NCBI GenBank assembly: GCA_900102385.1
Contig: FNBQ01000005.1
Coordinates: 62,001 to 126,000 of the forward strand
From: Bacteroidales bacterium KHT7
GTDB lineage: Bacteria; Bacteroidota; Bacteroidia; Bacteroidales; Bacteroidaceae
Direction: 5' to 3'
DNA: 64,000 nucleotides
This document shows positions 17,210 to 26,546 of the stretch, piece after piece (the stretch's first letter is position 1; every line of letters begins with the position of its first letter). The position numbers were made by a program, and so were the translations under genes. The notes beneath the pieces are model-generated. The model was not told the origin of the DNA. It was given only the letters and a program-made list of their open reading frames with translations, and made no database searches.

Positions 17210-18754
17210 TCAGAAGTGACATCCAACCGAAATAGTTATCATGTCCTGATGATGCAACTTTCTGTAATGCTGATAATTATATTGCAGGTTTGTGTATATC
17301 GAGACCATCTTTTGTGTGTCGTATTCGACTGATGCCTCGGCACTTATTTCGCGACGGCTGTTGCCCAGATATTCGGTTCGCCAGAGCCATGCGCCGTAGA
17401 TTTCGTCGTTGTTGAAGTCCTGCTTTCCGCCTTCGGTATCGTTTTTCAAACTCGACAGAAACTTGGCTTCCGCGCCGATGCTGTACATCATTCTGCCGCT
17501 GATGCGGTTTCCGCCAACGGCGAGGTGAGATGACAAAATATCGGCCTTGAACCTTCGGCTTGGCGATGATTCGTATTTCTCTTCTTGGACGATATTGCCG
17601 ATGCCAGTCGAAGCGTAGAGCGACCCTTTGCCGTAGCGGTGCTGAATGGTTGCGCTCAGATTTGTTTCGAACGTGAAATCGCCGTACATCTGCTGCTGTG
17701 CAATTTGTGGATATATGTTGTCTTGTGCGCTTCCGAAGATGTTTTCCGTGCCTTTGGTGTTCTTTATCTTGGCTGATGCCGCCACGCCCCACTCGGTGCG
17801 CTCGCCTCGGGTCGTGAAGCCGACTTTTGCGTTTGCCTCGGCGTTTTTTTTCTTCGCAAGCGGAAGTTGGTTTAACGATGTAATAATCTTTTCTACATCA
17901 GAAAAGACCGCGCCAGCCGATGCAAATAGCCCTATGTTGTCTTTCCGTCCCCAAGTCAGGGTTGCGCCAATGTTCTTGCCATTGTAGTACGAACTTGTGT
18001 TGTCGCCACGGAAGCGATAATAGTCGTTTCCTGCGCCCGTGAGATGGAAGAACGTAGGCGTTGACACTTGGTCGTAAGTCTTTATGCTGCTCGTCTGTTT
18101 GTACTTGCCAAGTGCTATGTCGATGGCATAGAAATACTTTTCCTTCATCAGTCCGAAGCCGAAGCCGATTTTGAAGTCGCTCGACAGATTATTCGGGCGT
18201 GGGTCGATGGTTCGGTAGGCCAGCCGTGCCGAATATTCGCCCTCGATGGCGTATGTCATTTCAGAGTTCAGTTTCTCGCTGAATTTTGTGTAGCTTGCAC
18301 CGCCCTTGAATTTGTAAAGTTCCGATTTCAGCCAACCGCCAATGCAGTCTGCCGTGATGTAAGGGTAGACGATGTCCGCGTCGTTTGTCTCGGCAAAGCG
18401 GATGTTTTCGGTCTTGCTGTGCTCGTAACTTGCGCCTCCCCAAAGGGTTGTTGAACTCAGGTTGACATTCATGTTCTTGATGTACGAATCTATGCCTATG
18501 CCAGCCGTTTTTTCACTGTCGCCAGCCTCCGGAACGGTGGCAGACGACGCGCTACGGTGCGAATATCCGGCGCGAATGTCGTTGAGCGATTTGTTGCTGC
18601 GCAGAACCTGAAGCGATGGCGCATCGAACAGATAACTGCGCATCTGCCTTACGCGGTTATCGTGCTCGGCAATGTTAAGCAGCAGACTGCTTTCTTGAGC
18701 CGAGATGTGCGTGCTGCACGCCGTGAATAATATGTAGAGTAACTTTCTGTGCAT
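17210..18754 (-). CDS. DUF6850-like outer-membrane beta-barrel protein
   Basis: Start chosen at 18754 (MHRKLLYILFTACSTHISAQ), a signal peptide, 8 bases after the stop of the DUF4876 gene; 514 residues. The sequence is a long run of amphipathic strands with aromatic ends (GKNIGATLTWGRKDNIGLFA, LYASTGIGNIVQEEKYESSP) and ends in ITISVGCHF, a proper barrel C-terminus. I match it to DUF6850 by its usual partner, a DUF4876 lipoprotein, and by the pattern LRSNKSLNDIRAGYSHRSAS near the N-terminus; the assignment is from memory. A second outer-membrane barrel in an operon that already has a TonB receptor is unusual. Confidence 0.7.
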   Translation of the reverse strand: MHRKLLYILFTACSTHISAQESSLLLNIAEHDNRVRQMRSYLFDAPSLQVLRSNKSLNDIRAGYSHRSASSATVPEAGDSEKTAGIGIDSYIKNMNVNLSSTTLWGGASYEHSKTENIRFAETNDADIVYPYITADCIGGWLKSELYKFKGGASYTKFSEKLNSEMTYAIEGEYSARLAYRTIDPRPNNLSSDFKIGFGFGLMKEKYFYAIDIALGKYKQTSSIKTYDQVSTPTFFHLTGAGNDYYRFRGDNTSSYYNGKNIGATLTWGRKDNIGLFASAGAVFSDVEKIITSLNQLPLAKKKNAEANAKVGFTTRGERTEWGVAASAKIKNTKGTENIFGSAQDNIYPQIAQQQMYGDFTFETNLSATIQHRYGKGSLYASTGIGNIVQEEKYESSPSRRFKADILSSHLAVGGNRISGRMMYSIGAEAKFLSSLKNDTEGGKQDFNNDEIYGAWLWRTEYLGNSRREISAEASVEYDTQKMVSIYTNLQYNYQHYRKLHHQDMITISVGCHF

Positions 18755-18761
18755 GGTGGTG

Positions 18762-20072
18762 TTAGTTGACTGAAGTTGCGCCGTCGAGAGTCGTTGTCTC
18801 AGCCTTTGTGCCGTCTGTGGCAATTACTGATTTCTGAAGTTCGATAACCGATGGAATACAATCGGCATTGAAATCGTCGGTCGAGTTGTTCGTATCCTTC
18901 AGATGGCGCGTGCCGTCGCTGTTGATGTACTGAACCTTTCGTCGCACCGACTTGAAGAAGCGCGTCTTGTCGTTGTCGGTCGTTCCGCAATGCGTCCATC
19001 CTGCATCAACCGACGGTGGAAGTACGTTCCATAGGCGTGCAGCCTCAACGCTAAGATTCACTCCGTCGAGAATCCAGTTGTTTGGCATCTTGAATGCCTG
19101 CTGCTGCATCGGAAATGCGCCTGCCGCGGTGTATACGGTATAGTCGTACGAGTACCAGAAATCTTTCAGATACGTCTGCTTGTCAATCGGAACCCTTACG
19201 AGCGCGATTGATGTGAATCCGCGGTTGTGAAGGGTGTAGAACGACTCGGTGTAGCAGTACCATTTGTCGAGGTTCGGCACGGTTTCGCTGTCAATGTCGA
19301 GCGTAGACGGATTTTGCGACACGTCGTACCACTCAAAGTCTGCCGCGCTTAGGTCGAACGAGTTCGTATTGGCGTTGCGATGGTCTATGCCCGTGTCGCA
19401 AAGCAGCAGCGACTGCCCCGGAAGAACGGGATGGTCGTGCCCAGAACCGGGAATGATGTAGAGCGACTGAATCGTCATCGTGTCCTTGCGGATGTCGGGC
19501 GAATATTCGGTGTTGGCGGTCGATTTGAATTTCGACTCGCAGAAGCCCACGCCATCGGCATAGAGCACATGGTCGGTATTGTTGAAGATTTTTATGTATC
19601 CGTCGCCGTAATATGCCGAGCCCGAAGGACGGAGCGTTCCGGTGAAGAAAATCTCCTCGATGATGAAGTCGTCGTTCTCTGCGCTTAGGAACGTCTCGAT
19701 ATTCACGTTGCACGAACTTTGCGTTATGCTCACGTTTTCAGCCTTTCCCGACAGAGTGCCTTTCATGGTGCTCGTCTCCGTTCCGTTTGACGAAGAAAAC
19801 CGGACTTCGGCAGAGTAGATGAAGTCGTACAGACCGCTAACGATGTCAATCTTGCTTTTCGATGGCAGAATCTGTGTCTGTCCGGTCGAAAGATTCACAG
19901 CCTTAATCTCCTCGCTTACGATTGTCAACCCTTCGGCATTGGCGGGGTATGTGATGCTCACCTCTGTCTGAGTGCGGCTGATTTCGTTGTCGGAGCACGA
20001 ACAGAGCAGAGCCACAACCAACGCCGTGGCAATGCCTGCCGATTCTATGTATTTAAAAATTCTGTTCATCAT
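18762..20072 (-). CDS. DUF4876-like lipoprotein
   Basis: Start chosen at 20072 (MM pair, 20072 or 20069), 5 bases after the TonB receptor stop; 436 residues. The leader has a lipobox (LLCSCSDN). The N-terminal 120 residues form a beta domain, and the middle contains FIIEEIFFTGTLRPSGSAYY and GDGYIKIFNNTDHVLYADGV, the lamin-tail-like pattern of DUF4876. Such lipoproteins sit at the surface beside TonB receptors and are presumed ligand-capture partners, like SusD but unrelated in fold. Strong translational coupling to the receptor supports a complex. Confidence 0.75.
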   Translation of the reverse strand: MMNRIFKYIESAGIATALVVALLCSCSDNEISRTQTEVSITYPANAEGLTIVSEEIKAVNLSTGQTQILPSKSKIDIVSGLYDFIYSAEVRFSSSNGTETSTMKGTLSGKAENVSITQSSCNVNIETFLSAENDDFIIEEIFFTGTLRPSGSAYYGDGYIKIFNNTDHVLYADGVGFCESKFKSTANTEYSPDIRKDTMTIQSLYIIPGSGHDHPVLPGQSLLLCDTGIDHRNANTNSFDLSAADFEWYDVSQNPSTLDIDSETVPNLDKWYCYTESFYTLHNRGFTSIALVRVPIDKQTYLKDFWYSYDYTVYTAAGAFPMQQQAFKMPNNWILDGVNLSVEAARLWNVLPPSVDAGWTHCGTTDNDKTRFFKSVRRKVQYINSDGTRHLKDTNNSTDDFNADCIPSVIELQKSVIATDGTKAETTTLDGATSVN

Positions 20073-20076
20073 CTTC

Positions 20077-22857
20077 TTACAAATAAATATTCGCCTCCAT
20101 GCCGAAGTAAGGGCTCGCGCTGCGGCGGATAATTCTGCCGTTGGCGGTGTATGTTGGCAGATAGTCGAGTATCTTGTTGGCAAACATCGACAGTTTAAGA
20201 TTCTTGCCGATTGATTTCGTAACCTTCAGGTTAACCAATGTTGACATCGGCACGGTGAATGTCTTGAACAAATCGATATTGTAAGTCTTTACAAGTTGCT
20301 GAAGATAAGCATCTTTTGCACTCTGCTCGTCAAACTCGTGCATCTTGCCGTCTGCTGCGCTGATGTAGGCCACCGGTGTTCCGTTCTTCCACATCGTCTT
20401 GGTACTGATAAACCAGACTGTCTGTACCGAGGTCGTAAAAATCAGACTGAATTTTGGAATCTGCGTGTCGAACGTGATGTTGGTGTTGGCGCGCTGGTTT
20501 ATCTTGCCGTCGTTCCAGTCGTAAAGACCTACGAACTGCGAACTGATAGTCGTGTCGTCAATCACTCCCGAAACCGATTCGAACATCGGCTGCGAGTTCA
20601 GGTATTGCGTTCTGAACCACGCTCCGGTTACGTTTACCGCCGTCTGGATAGCCTTTATTCGGCCGAAGTTCAGCGTAAGTTCAACGCCTTGCTTTATAAT
20701 CTTGCTGCCGTTTGTAACCTGCGTGTAGCCGTCGAGCGTGCTACATTCCTTGTTGTCGGTCATCGACTTGTCTGAATACTTGTTGTAGCTGTAAGCGTTG
20801 TACACGTTGCTGTATCTGAAACCGTCGTTCATCTTCTCGTAGAAGAGCTTTACGGTGGCATTTCCGCCGTTTCCGTAGTAGGCGGCGAGCGACAGTTCCC
20901 ACTTCTGGTTGCGTGCCGGCTTAAGATTGTAGTTTGTTGGGTCTTGTACGAAGGTTGTTACAACGAATTTCGAGTTCTCCGTCGGATTTTCTTGGTCGTA
21001 GTAAACCAACGAGTTGAAGTTGCTATAACTCTTGTCGGGATACAGATAATTGAGTGTCGGCATCTTTGTTGTAAGCCCGAAGCCGGCATTCACAATCAGT
21101 TTAACATCGCCGATTTCTTTGGCCTGAAACGAGAGATTTACTCGCGGATCGGCATAAAATTTTCCTGCCATATCGAACTTCGAGTTCAGCCCCGGCAGAG
21201 TGTTCAGACGCACGCCGGCTGTTAGTTTGAACGTGTTTTTCTTTATCGGAAACTCACGGTTCAGTTCGGCATAGGCAGATAGATTCTGCAATGCCGGAAT
21301 ATCTGAATATTTGCGCGGACGCGATGTCCAGCCAGTAAGCGAAAGCGGGCGTTCCATGTCGTAAACCTGTCCGTCGCCGAAGTTCTTGGCATAGTCCCAC
21401 TGCGTGCCGAACATTATGTAGTTGTTGTCGTTGTGCGTAATTGTTCGCTTTGCCTTTGTAGATATGCTTGCGCTGAACGGTTTTCCGTCGCACAGGTAAG
21501 AAGCCACGTATTCGCCGAAAACCGCGTGAGCCTCTTGCTCGCCTTCGTCATATCCCGTAGGCACGATGCCGTATCGCTGCGGAGCCACGAGGCGCGTCTG
21601 CTTCAGTCTGTCGAACTGAATCGAAGCCGAGGTGTTCACGTCGAAACTCCATGTTTCGAATTTCTTCAGGTGCAGATTGTTCGTTAGCATCACGCGGCTG
21701 TAGTTAGACTGATAGTCGTCGATTCTGCCGTAATTTAGGTTTGGGTCGGTCTTCGACTTGTCGAAAGTGCCTGTATAGTCTATTGCCGACTGAAATTTGT
21801 TTCTGTCCTTCTGCCTTGTGTATCGGGCTGATGCAGTTATGCGCTTGTAGTTTTCAAGATTGTTCGTCGGGTCTACTTTAGAGTCCAGCCATCCGAGGTC
21901 TATATTCAGAATATGGCTGTTGTAGTGAGAGTTATGCTTGCTCAGGTCTATGCCTTTTCCGATTCCGAAGAGTTTGCTATATCCATCAGCCTTCAGTCTT
22001 ACAATTACCGGTGTGGCTCGTCTGATCTTTTTAATCAGTACCATTCCGCTCGTAAGGTTTCCATATTCAGCCGAAGGAATTCCTTGAACAACTTCAACGT
22101 TCTCGATGTCGTCGGTGCCGATGCTTCGCATATCTACGCCGCGATTCGTCGTGTTTCGGCTGTCCTCGGCAGATGTGCCGGTTGTTGTGCTCTGTGTTGA
22201 CGATAGGGGAGAATATTGCATGTTGGCATCGGTGCTTATCGGCGCACCATCGACCACAAACAGAGTGCCAAGAGCCGATGTGCCGTAATTGTTGTTCGTC
22301 GCGCTCTGACCGTAGGCATTCATTGCGCCAGTCTCGCGCATTGCTATGGTGTTGGCGGCTCCCATGTTAGGGTCTTTGGCAAATCCGCCGGGCAGAAGTT
22401 CGGTGAGGTCGGCAATGCTTGTTGGCTGGAGATGTTCCATCGCGCTGCGTACAATGGATTCGTGCTTTGTGTTGGTCTGTGCGGCGGTAACGACCACCTC
22501 GTTAATCTCGGCATTGTTTTGCAGAATGAAGTCTATTTTCTGCTCCTTAATGCCTCTTTCTGTTATCTTAACGCTTTTTTTGTAGCCTATTCTCGACACC
22601 GTGATGCGATAGAGCGATGTATCGGGCAGACTCACGGCATAGCCATTGTTGTTTGTGGCGGTAATTGGCTGTCCCGAAGGTTTGGAGTGCGCACCTCTAA
22701 CAGGTTCGAAAACGACGGTTGCATCGGTCAAAACTTCTCCGTTGTTGTTTGTAACCGTTCCCGTGAATCGAATCTGCGTGTTCTGTGCATGTAATACGTT
22801 TGTTGCAAATGCCATTATTAAAAGCATTGCAGAAAAATATAAACCTCTACTTTTCAT
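20077..22857 (-). CDS. TonB-dependent receptor with carboxypeptidase-like N-terminal domain
   Basis: A 926-residue protein with a signal peptide (MKSRGLYFSAMLLIMAFATN). Domains: a CarboxypepD_reg-like beta sandwich at about 28-115 (FTGTVTNNNGEVLTDATVVF), a plug at about 118-260 (INEVVVTA, then VEVVQGIPSAEYGNLTSG), then a barrel. It is the first gene of a minus-strand operon: receptor, DUF4876 lipoprotein, DUF6850-type barrel, secreted protein, M16 peptidase, FMN-binding protein, with gaps of only 3-40 bases. It lacks a SusD partner. The ligand may be a peptide or peptide-bound cofactor, given the peptidase; this is inference. A near-perfect promoter lies at 22968-22999. Confidence 0.92.
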   Translation of the reverse strand: MKSRGLYFSAMLLIMAFATNVLHAQNTQIRFTGTVTNNNGEVLTDATVVFEPVRGAHSKPSGQPITATNNNGYAVSLPDTSLYRITVSRIGYKKSVKITERGIKEQKIDFILQNNAEINEVVVTAAQTNTKHESIVRSAMEHLQPTSIADLTELLPGGFAKDPNMGAANTIAMRETGAMNAYGQSATNNNYGTSALGTLFVVDGAPISTDANMQYSPLSSTQSTTTGTSAEDSRNTTNRGVDMRSIGTDDIENVEVVQGIPSAEYGNLTSGMVLIKKIRRATPVIVRLKADGYSKLFGIGKGIDLSKHNSHYNSHILNIDLGWLDSKVDPTNNLENYKRITASARYTRQKDRNKFQSAIDYTGTFDKSKTDPNLNYGRIDDYQSNYSRVMLTNNLHLKKFETWSFDVNTSASIQFDRLKQTRLVAPQRYGIVPTGYDEGEQEAHAVFGEYVASYLCDGKPFSASISTKAKRTITHNDNNYIMFGTQWDYAKNFGDGQVYDMERPLSLTGWTSRPRKYSDIPALQNLSAYAELNREFPIKKNTFKLTAGVRLNTLPGLNSKFDMAGKFYADPRVNLSFQAKEIGDVKLIVNAGFGLTTKMPTLNYLYPDKSYSNFNSLVYYDQENPTENSKFVVTTFVQDPTNYNLKPARNQKWELSLAAYYGNGGNATVKLFYEKMNDGFRYSNVYNAYSYNKYSDKSMTDNKECSTLDGYTQVTNGSKIIKQGVELTLNFGRIKAIQTAVNVTGAWFRTQYLNSQPMFESVSGVIDDTTISSQFVGLYDWNDGKINQRANTNITFDTQIPKFSLIFTTSVQTVWFISTKTMWKNGTPVAYISAADGKMHEFDEQSAKDAYLQQLVKTYNIDLFKTFTVPMSTLVNLKVTKSIGKNLKLSMFANKILDYLPTYTANGRIIRRSASPYFGMEANIYL

Positions 22858-22967
22858 CGCCGCCGTGCGAAAAATGATGTTTGCAAAAAAGTTATTCTAT
22901 AATATTTCTTTAAGCCTTATCCCGTGTGTTTTTGGTCGGGGGTAAATATAGATTTAAACTAATTCTG

Positions 22968-22999
22968 CAAATATAAATCATTTCCGAATGTTATACAAA
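22968..22999 (-). promoter_or_regulatory. Bacteroidetes promoter of the TonB/M16 operon
   Basis: On the minus strand TTTG (complement of 22996-22999), 20 bases, TATATTTG (complement of 22968-22975). It lies 111 bases before the receptor start, leaving a leader of about 100 bases. This is one of the best promoter matches in the window. Confidence 0.7.
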
Positions 23000-23135
23000 A
23001 AACTTTGCAAAATTATGCAGTTTTCTTTAGTCATGCAATCACTAATATTAGTGAATGATATGTTCAGAGTATAGCCAAAATTAGTGATTTTTGCTACTGG
23101 TTGGATTTTTATGTAGAATTTTTTGAAGAATAACG

Positions 23136-23633
23136 TTAGTCGTCGATAATCTGCCGTGCTATCCATGCGCAGGCTTCGGCATCGGCAAGGGCGTTGTGAT
23201 GGTTGGTTAGCTGATATCCGCAGGCGGCGGCAACCGTGTGCAACTGATGGTTAGGCAACTTCGGAAGCTTGCGGCGCGATGCGTACAGAGTGTCGAAGAA
23301 AATATAGTCGGGATAGTCCATCTGATACGTTCTGAAAACGGCCTTCAGACAGCCTTCGTCGAAGGCTTTGTTGTGTGCCACAAGCGGAAGCCCTTTAATC
23401 AGAGGTTCAATCTGTGCCCACACCTTTGGAAATACGGGCGCGTTGTCGGTGTCCTTTCGGCAGAGTCCGTGAACAATCGAGCAACGGTAGTTGTAGTAGT
23501 TTGGCTCGGGCTGGATAAGAGAGTAGAACGAATCGGTAATCTCGCCGTGGCGAACCACGACGATGCCAACAGAGCAGACCGATGTTCGCTCGTAGTTTGC
23601 CGTCTCAAAATCTATGGCTGCAAAGTCTTTCAT
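23136..23633 (-). CDS. DnaQ-like 3'-5' exonuclease (DEDDh)
   Basis: A 165-residue single-domain protein with the exonuclease motifs in order: DFETA at residues 8-12 (Exo I, Asp and Glu), HNKAFDEGCL near residue 88 (Exo II), and HNALADAEACA near residue 145 (Exo III, DEDDh type with catalytic His). These coordinate two metal ions that hydrolyse single-stranded 3' ends. Stand-alone versions like this are common in Bacteroidetes and may serve as polymerase proofreading, RNA trimming or repair nucleases. The gene is alone on the minus strand between the TonB operon leader and the plus-strand barrel gene. Confidence 0.88.
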   Translation of the reverse strand: MKDFAAIDFETANYERTSVCSVGIVVVRHGEITDSFYSLIQPEPNYYNYRCSIVHGLCRKDTDNAPVFPKVWAQIEPLIKGLPLVAHNKAFDEGCLKAVFRTYQMDYPDYIFFDTLYASRRKLPKLPNHQLHTVAAACGYQLTNHHNALADAEACAWIARQIIDD

Positions 23634-23688
23634 CTCATTTCTTCTGAAAAAATCACGTAAAATTAGTCATTTTTTTGTCTGAAAAAGA

Positions 23689-23715
23689 CAAAATTATAAT
23701 TTTTTATTAAATTTG
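23689..23715. promoter_or_regulatory. Two back-to-back -7 elements
   Basis: CAAAATTA at 23689-23696 is TAATTTTG on the minus strand (for the exonuclease gene), and TAAATTTG at 23708-23715 fits the plus strand (for the gene at 23804). Neither has a convincing -33 element. Confidence 0.4.
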
Positions 23716-23803
23716 CGGCGATTTTTTCAGTTTAGAGTATTAAAAAGAAGAAACTATCTCGAAGAGGCTCTGGCTTCTTTGCAAAAACAAAATTTAAAAG
23801 ATT

Positions 23804-24403
23804 ATGAAGAAACTATTGTTAAGTATCGCCCTCGTCTTGGGCATGAACAGCGTCGCTCAGGCGCAGACAAAGAAATTCGAACACAACATCTATTTGTCTG
23901 CTGGAATGGTTACAGAAGCTTCGCATTACGGAAGTACAAACGGGTATTCATTCCGTATTGGTTACGGACTGAACTATTATTTCAGCGAGAAATTCTCTCT
24001 GATGCCGTGTATCACGCTTCGCCAAGAATCAGAAACATTGTCTTCTCCAGAAGTTGGTGGCGATCCTTTTAGCTATGGTTTTGTAGATGTTCCCGTGCTG
24101 GCACAGTTTCATCTTCCGGCAGGCAAATGCAAATGGGTGTTTGGTGTAGGACCGATGTTTTCTTATTGCATCGGAAAAGATTCGTACTATATCGATGCCG
24201 TCCCCGATCATTGGCTAAACGGCAAAGAAAAGCTCAACGATTTCTCCGTAGGAGTGCAGCCAAGCATCATGTTCGAGTTCTGGAAAATGCGCATTGGTGT
24301 TGAGGGCAACATCGGACTCACAAATGTACGCAAAAAGTACGATCCAAGTTTTGAAAATACTTATATCCACGGTATTGTAGGCACGGTGAATTTTCATTTC
24401 TAA
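23804..24403 (+). CDS. Small outer-membrane beta-barrel protein
   Basis: A 199-residue protein with a signal peptide ending AQAQ (MKKLLLSIALVLGMNSVAQA). The rest alternates as in an eight-stranded barrel of the OMP_b-brl type common in this phylum: FRIGYGLNYYFSEKFSLMPC, KWVFGVGPMFSYCIG, FSVGVQPSIMFEFWK, ending GIVGTVNFHF with terminal Phe. The fold is OmpX/OmpA-like; the function is unknown. It is a single gene with its own probable promoter. Confidence 0.82.
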   Translation: MKKLLLSIALVLGMNSVAQAQTKKFEHNIYLSAGMVTEASHYGSTNGYSFRIGYGLNYYFSEKFSLMPCITLRQESETLSSPEVGGDPFSYGFVDVPVLAQFHLPAGKCKWVFGVGPMFSYCIGKDSYYIDAVPDHWLNGKEKLNDFSVGVQPSIMFEFWKMRIGVEGNIGLTNVRKKYDPSFENTYIHGIVGTVNFHF

Positions 24404-24544
24404 CATTGCAAAGTGTAAAAAAATATGCAAAAATGGTCAAAAAATGTGTAAAAACGGATTTTTCTCTGGCTGATTTTACTAAAAAAAACGAAAAAAGTAT
24501 TTTCTTTGCGCTGCAGATTAAAATTCATTCGTAAAAAATAAAGT

Positions 24545-25618
24545 ATGATTGGTAAGAAAGAGAGAGATTTTTCTCTTGATGTATTGAGGGTTTTAGCATG
24601 TTTTTTGGTCATCTTGTTGCATGTTGGTGTTTTCTATTATCAGACAAAAGATGATAGCAATCATGTGGTAATTGTAAGAGACAGCTCAGCTTATGTGGTT
24701 GGATATATGGTAAGTTGGTGTCGTACGTCAGTTCCATTGTTCTTTTTGATGTCTGGATATTTATTGTTGCCAGTGAAAATGTCTCTTGGCGATTTCTTCC
24801 ACCGTCGTTTTTCCAGAATATTGTATCCGTTTTTGTTTTGGTGCGTGGCGTATGCCGTGGGCTATGCTGTGATAAAGGGCAGTAGTCTGACTCAGTTCCT
24901 TACAAATATTATGATGATTCCTGTAGACTATGGAACCAGAATAGGACATTTGTGGTATGTTTACACACTGTCGGGACTGTATTTGCTTGCGCCAATCATT
25001 TCGCCATGGCTCGAAAATGTCAGCAAAAAGGTTTTGCAGGCTTATCTCGGATTTTGGTTTATTTCAACATTTGTGCCATACGCGCATCATTTTTGGCCAA
25101 GCATCTGGGGCGAGACTTTCTGGAACGAAAATCCTATGCATTATTACTTTTCTGGCTTTATAGGATATTTTGTGCTGGGCTTCTACTTCAAGAAATACGG
25201 TGCTCCTTCGCTAAAATATTCCTTGCCGATGTTTATTGTAGGATATGCTGCGACAGCGTATCTGTTTAACATGCGCATACCAACGGCAACGTCTGTTCCC
25301 GATTTGGAACTTGGCTGGTTGCCATGCACTCCAAATGTTGCAATCATGACAATTGGACTTTTCGGACTTGTACGTTCTGTAAATTGGAATGGTAAAGGTC
25401 TTTTCGGTCGTATCGTTTCGGAATTTGCCGCAAAAAGTTATGCTGTATTCATGGTGCACATGATGGTTGTGCGTGGAATTATGTTAGTGGCAGGCAGTTA
25501 TATTTCGTCGGCAATTGTTGGAATTCTGGCTTATTCTGCAATTTCAATTCTAATATCGTACATCGTGGTTGTAATTCTGGCTTGTTTGCCTAAGAGCAAT
25601 AAATGGCTTGGAGCTTAG
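24545..25618 (+). CDS. Acyltransferase family 3 membrane protein (O-acetyltransferase)
   Basis: A 357-residue protein with about ten hydrophobic helices, beginning DFSLDVLRVLACFLVILLHV, where R and H match the conserved positions of acyltransferase family 3 (OafA, WecH, NodX type). A second conserved block is SVPLFFLMSGYLLLPVK with FFHRRFSRILYPFLFW. These inner-membrane enzymes transfer acetyl or other acyl groups onto surface polysaccharides, lipids or peptidoglycan. No glycan genes are adjacent, so the acceptor cannot be told. The gene ends at a terminator that also contains the promoter of the next operon. Confidence 0.88.
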   Translation: MIGKKERDFSLDVLRVLACFLVILLHVGVFYYQTKDDSNHVVIVRDSSAYVVGYMVSWCRTSVPLFFLMSGYLLLPVKMSLGDFFHRRFSRILYPFLFWCVAYAVGYAVIKGSSLTQFLTNIMMIPVDYGTRIGHLWYVYTLSGLYLLAPIISPWLENVSKKVLQAYLGFWFISTFVPYAHHFWPSIWGETFWNENPMHYYFSGFIGYFVLGFYFKKYGAPSLKYSLPMFIVGYAATAYLFNMRIPTATSVPDLELGWLPCTPNVAIMTIGLFGLVRSVNWNGKGLFGRIVSEFAAKSYAVFMVHMMVVRGIMLVAGSYISSAIVGILAYSAISILISYIVVVILACLPKSNKWLGA

Positions 25619-25640
25619 AAAAAACGTTCCGAATATTTAA

Positions 25641-25669
25641 TTGAAATCACTTTATTCTGTGTATTTTTG
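25641..25669 (+). promoter_or_regulatory. Promoter of the 25694-29195 gene run
   Basis: TTG (25641-25643), 18 bases, TATTTTTG (25662-25669). The thioesterase ATG follows 24 bases later, so the 5' leader would be very short. The -7 box sits inside the loop of the terminator hairpin of the upstream gene. Confidence 0.5.
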
Positions 25670-25693
25670 TACGCTGAATAAAGTGTTTTTTTT
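25649..25693 (+). terminator. Terminator of the acyltransferase gene
   Basis: CACTTTATTC pairs with GAATAAAGTG and is followed directly by eight Ts that run into the ATG of the next gene. Confidence 0.7.
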
Positions 25694-26167
25694 ATGGATA
25701 TGAAGAAAATAATAAATCCGTGGTGCGATCATCCGCAGTACAACTGCTTTGGTTGCAGCCCAAAGAATCCGTTCGGACTGCACATGGAGTTCTACGAGGA
25801 CGGCGATTATATTGTTAGCAAGTGGCATCCCGAGCGCAATTTTCAGGGCTGGGTAGATACGATGCACGGCGGAATACTGAGCACGCTCATCGACGAGACT
25901 TGCGGCTGGGTGGTTACGCGAAAGATGCAGACAAGCGGATTCACCGCCAATCTAAGCGTTAAGTTCCGCAAGGCTGTGGCTACAACCGAGCCTCAGTTAA
26001 CCATTCGTGCCAACATTGTTAAGCAGATGCGAAACCTCTTGTTCATCCATGCCGAGATAACAAACTCGCAGGGCGAGGTCTGCACCGAGGGCGAAGCCAC
26101 ATATTTCATGATGAACAAGGAGAAGGCCGAGGAGATGGGCTTCAGACGTTGTGAGGTTGAAGAATAA
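25694..26167 (+). CDS. PaaI-like hotdog-fold thioesterase
   Basis: A 157-residue protein; the start at 25694 (MDMKK) is used, with 25700 as an alternative. The hotdog signature is GWVDTMHGGILSTLIDETCG, with the HGG and the catalytic acidic residue in DE. An N-terminal CFGCSPKNPFGLHMEF segment is typical of the PaaI/YiiD-like subgroup. Such enzymes hydrolyse acyl-CoA thioesters, often of aromatic or fatty acids. It is the first gene of a plus-strand run of eight small genes; the run looks like an assembly of unrelated single-gene functions. Confidence 0.85.
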   Translation: MDMKKIINPWCDHPQYNCFGCSPKNPFGLHMEFYEDGDYIVSKWHPERNFQGWVDTMHGGILSTLIDETCGWVVTRKMQTSGFTANLSVKFRKAVATTEPQLTIRANIVKQMRNLLFIHAEITNSQGEVCTEGEATYFMMNKEKAEEMGFRRCEVEE

Positions 26168-26176
26168 AAGAAGAGG

Positions 26177-26536
26177 ATGATTAAGGATTTGTTACTCGTC
26201 GGGGCAGGAAGTTGCCTTGGCGGAATGGCTCGCTACATGGTGGCGCAGTTCATAAAAAGTTCGGATTTTCCGTGGGCTACGATGACGGCAAATATCGTAG
26301 GCTGTCTGCTCATCGGAATGTTGTGGGCAGGATTGCAGCGCCTCAGTTCGCCCGTGCAGCTGAATCTGTTTCTCGTAACCGGATTTTGCGGCGGATTCAC
26401 TACGTTTTCAACCTTCTCTAAAGAGAGTCTTGCGCTGTTGCTGTCGGGCTGTTATCAGTCGTTCTGCCTCTATGCCGCAGGCAGCGTGTTACTCGGCATT
26501 TCTGCCGTATTTGTTGGATTCTTTATAATGAAATAA
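26177..26536 (+). CDS. crcB: Fluoride channel CrcB/Fluc
   Basis: A 119-residue protein with four membrane helices. It shows the family features GGMARYMVAQF at residues 15-25, NIVGCLLIGMLWA in helix 2 (conserved Asn) and GFCGGFTTFSTFSKE in helix 3 (the GGFTTFS box with the Phe residues that line the pore). Fluc channels form antiparallel dimers that let F- leave the cytoplasm. Ten bases separate it from the thioesterase, so there is no room for its own fluoride riboswitch, and none is seen at the start of the run. Confidence 0.95.
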   Translation: MIKDLLLVGAGSCLGGMARYMVAQFIKSSDFPWATMTANIVGCLLIGMLWAGLQRLSSPVQLNLFLVTGFCGGFTTFSTFSKESLALLLSGCYQSFCLYAAGSVLLGISAVFVGFFIMK

Positions 26537-26546
26537 CTGAAAAAAT

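Noticed and set aside
26168-26176. Fluoride riboswitch before crcB
   Set aside because: Only nine bases separate it from the thioesterase gene, and nothing resembling the crcB motif is at the head of the run.
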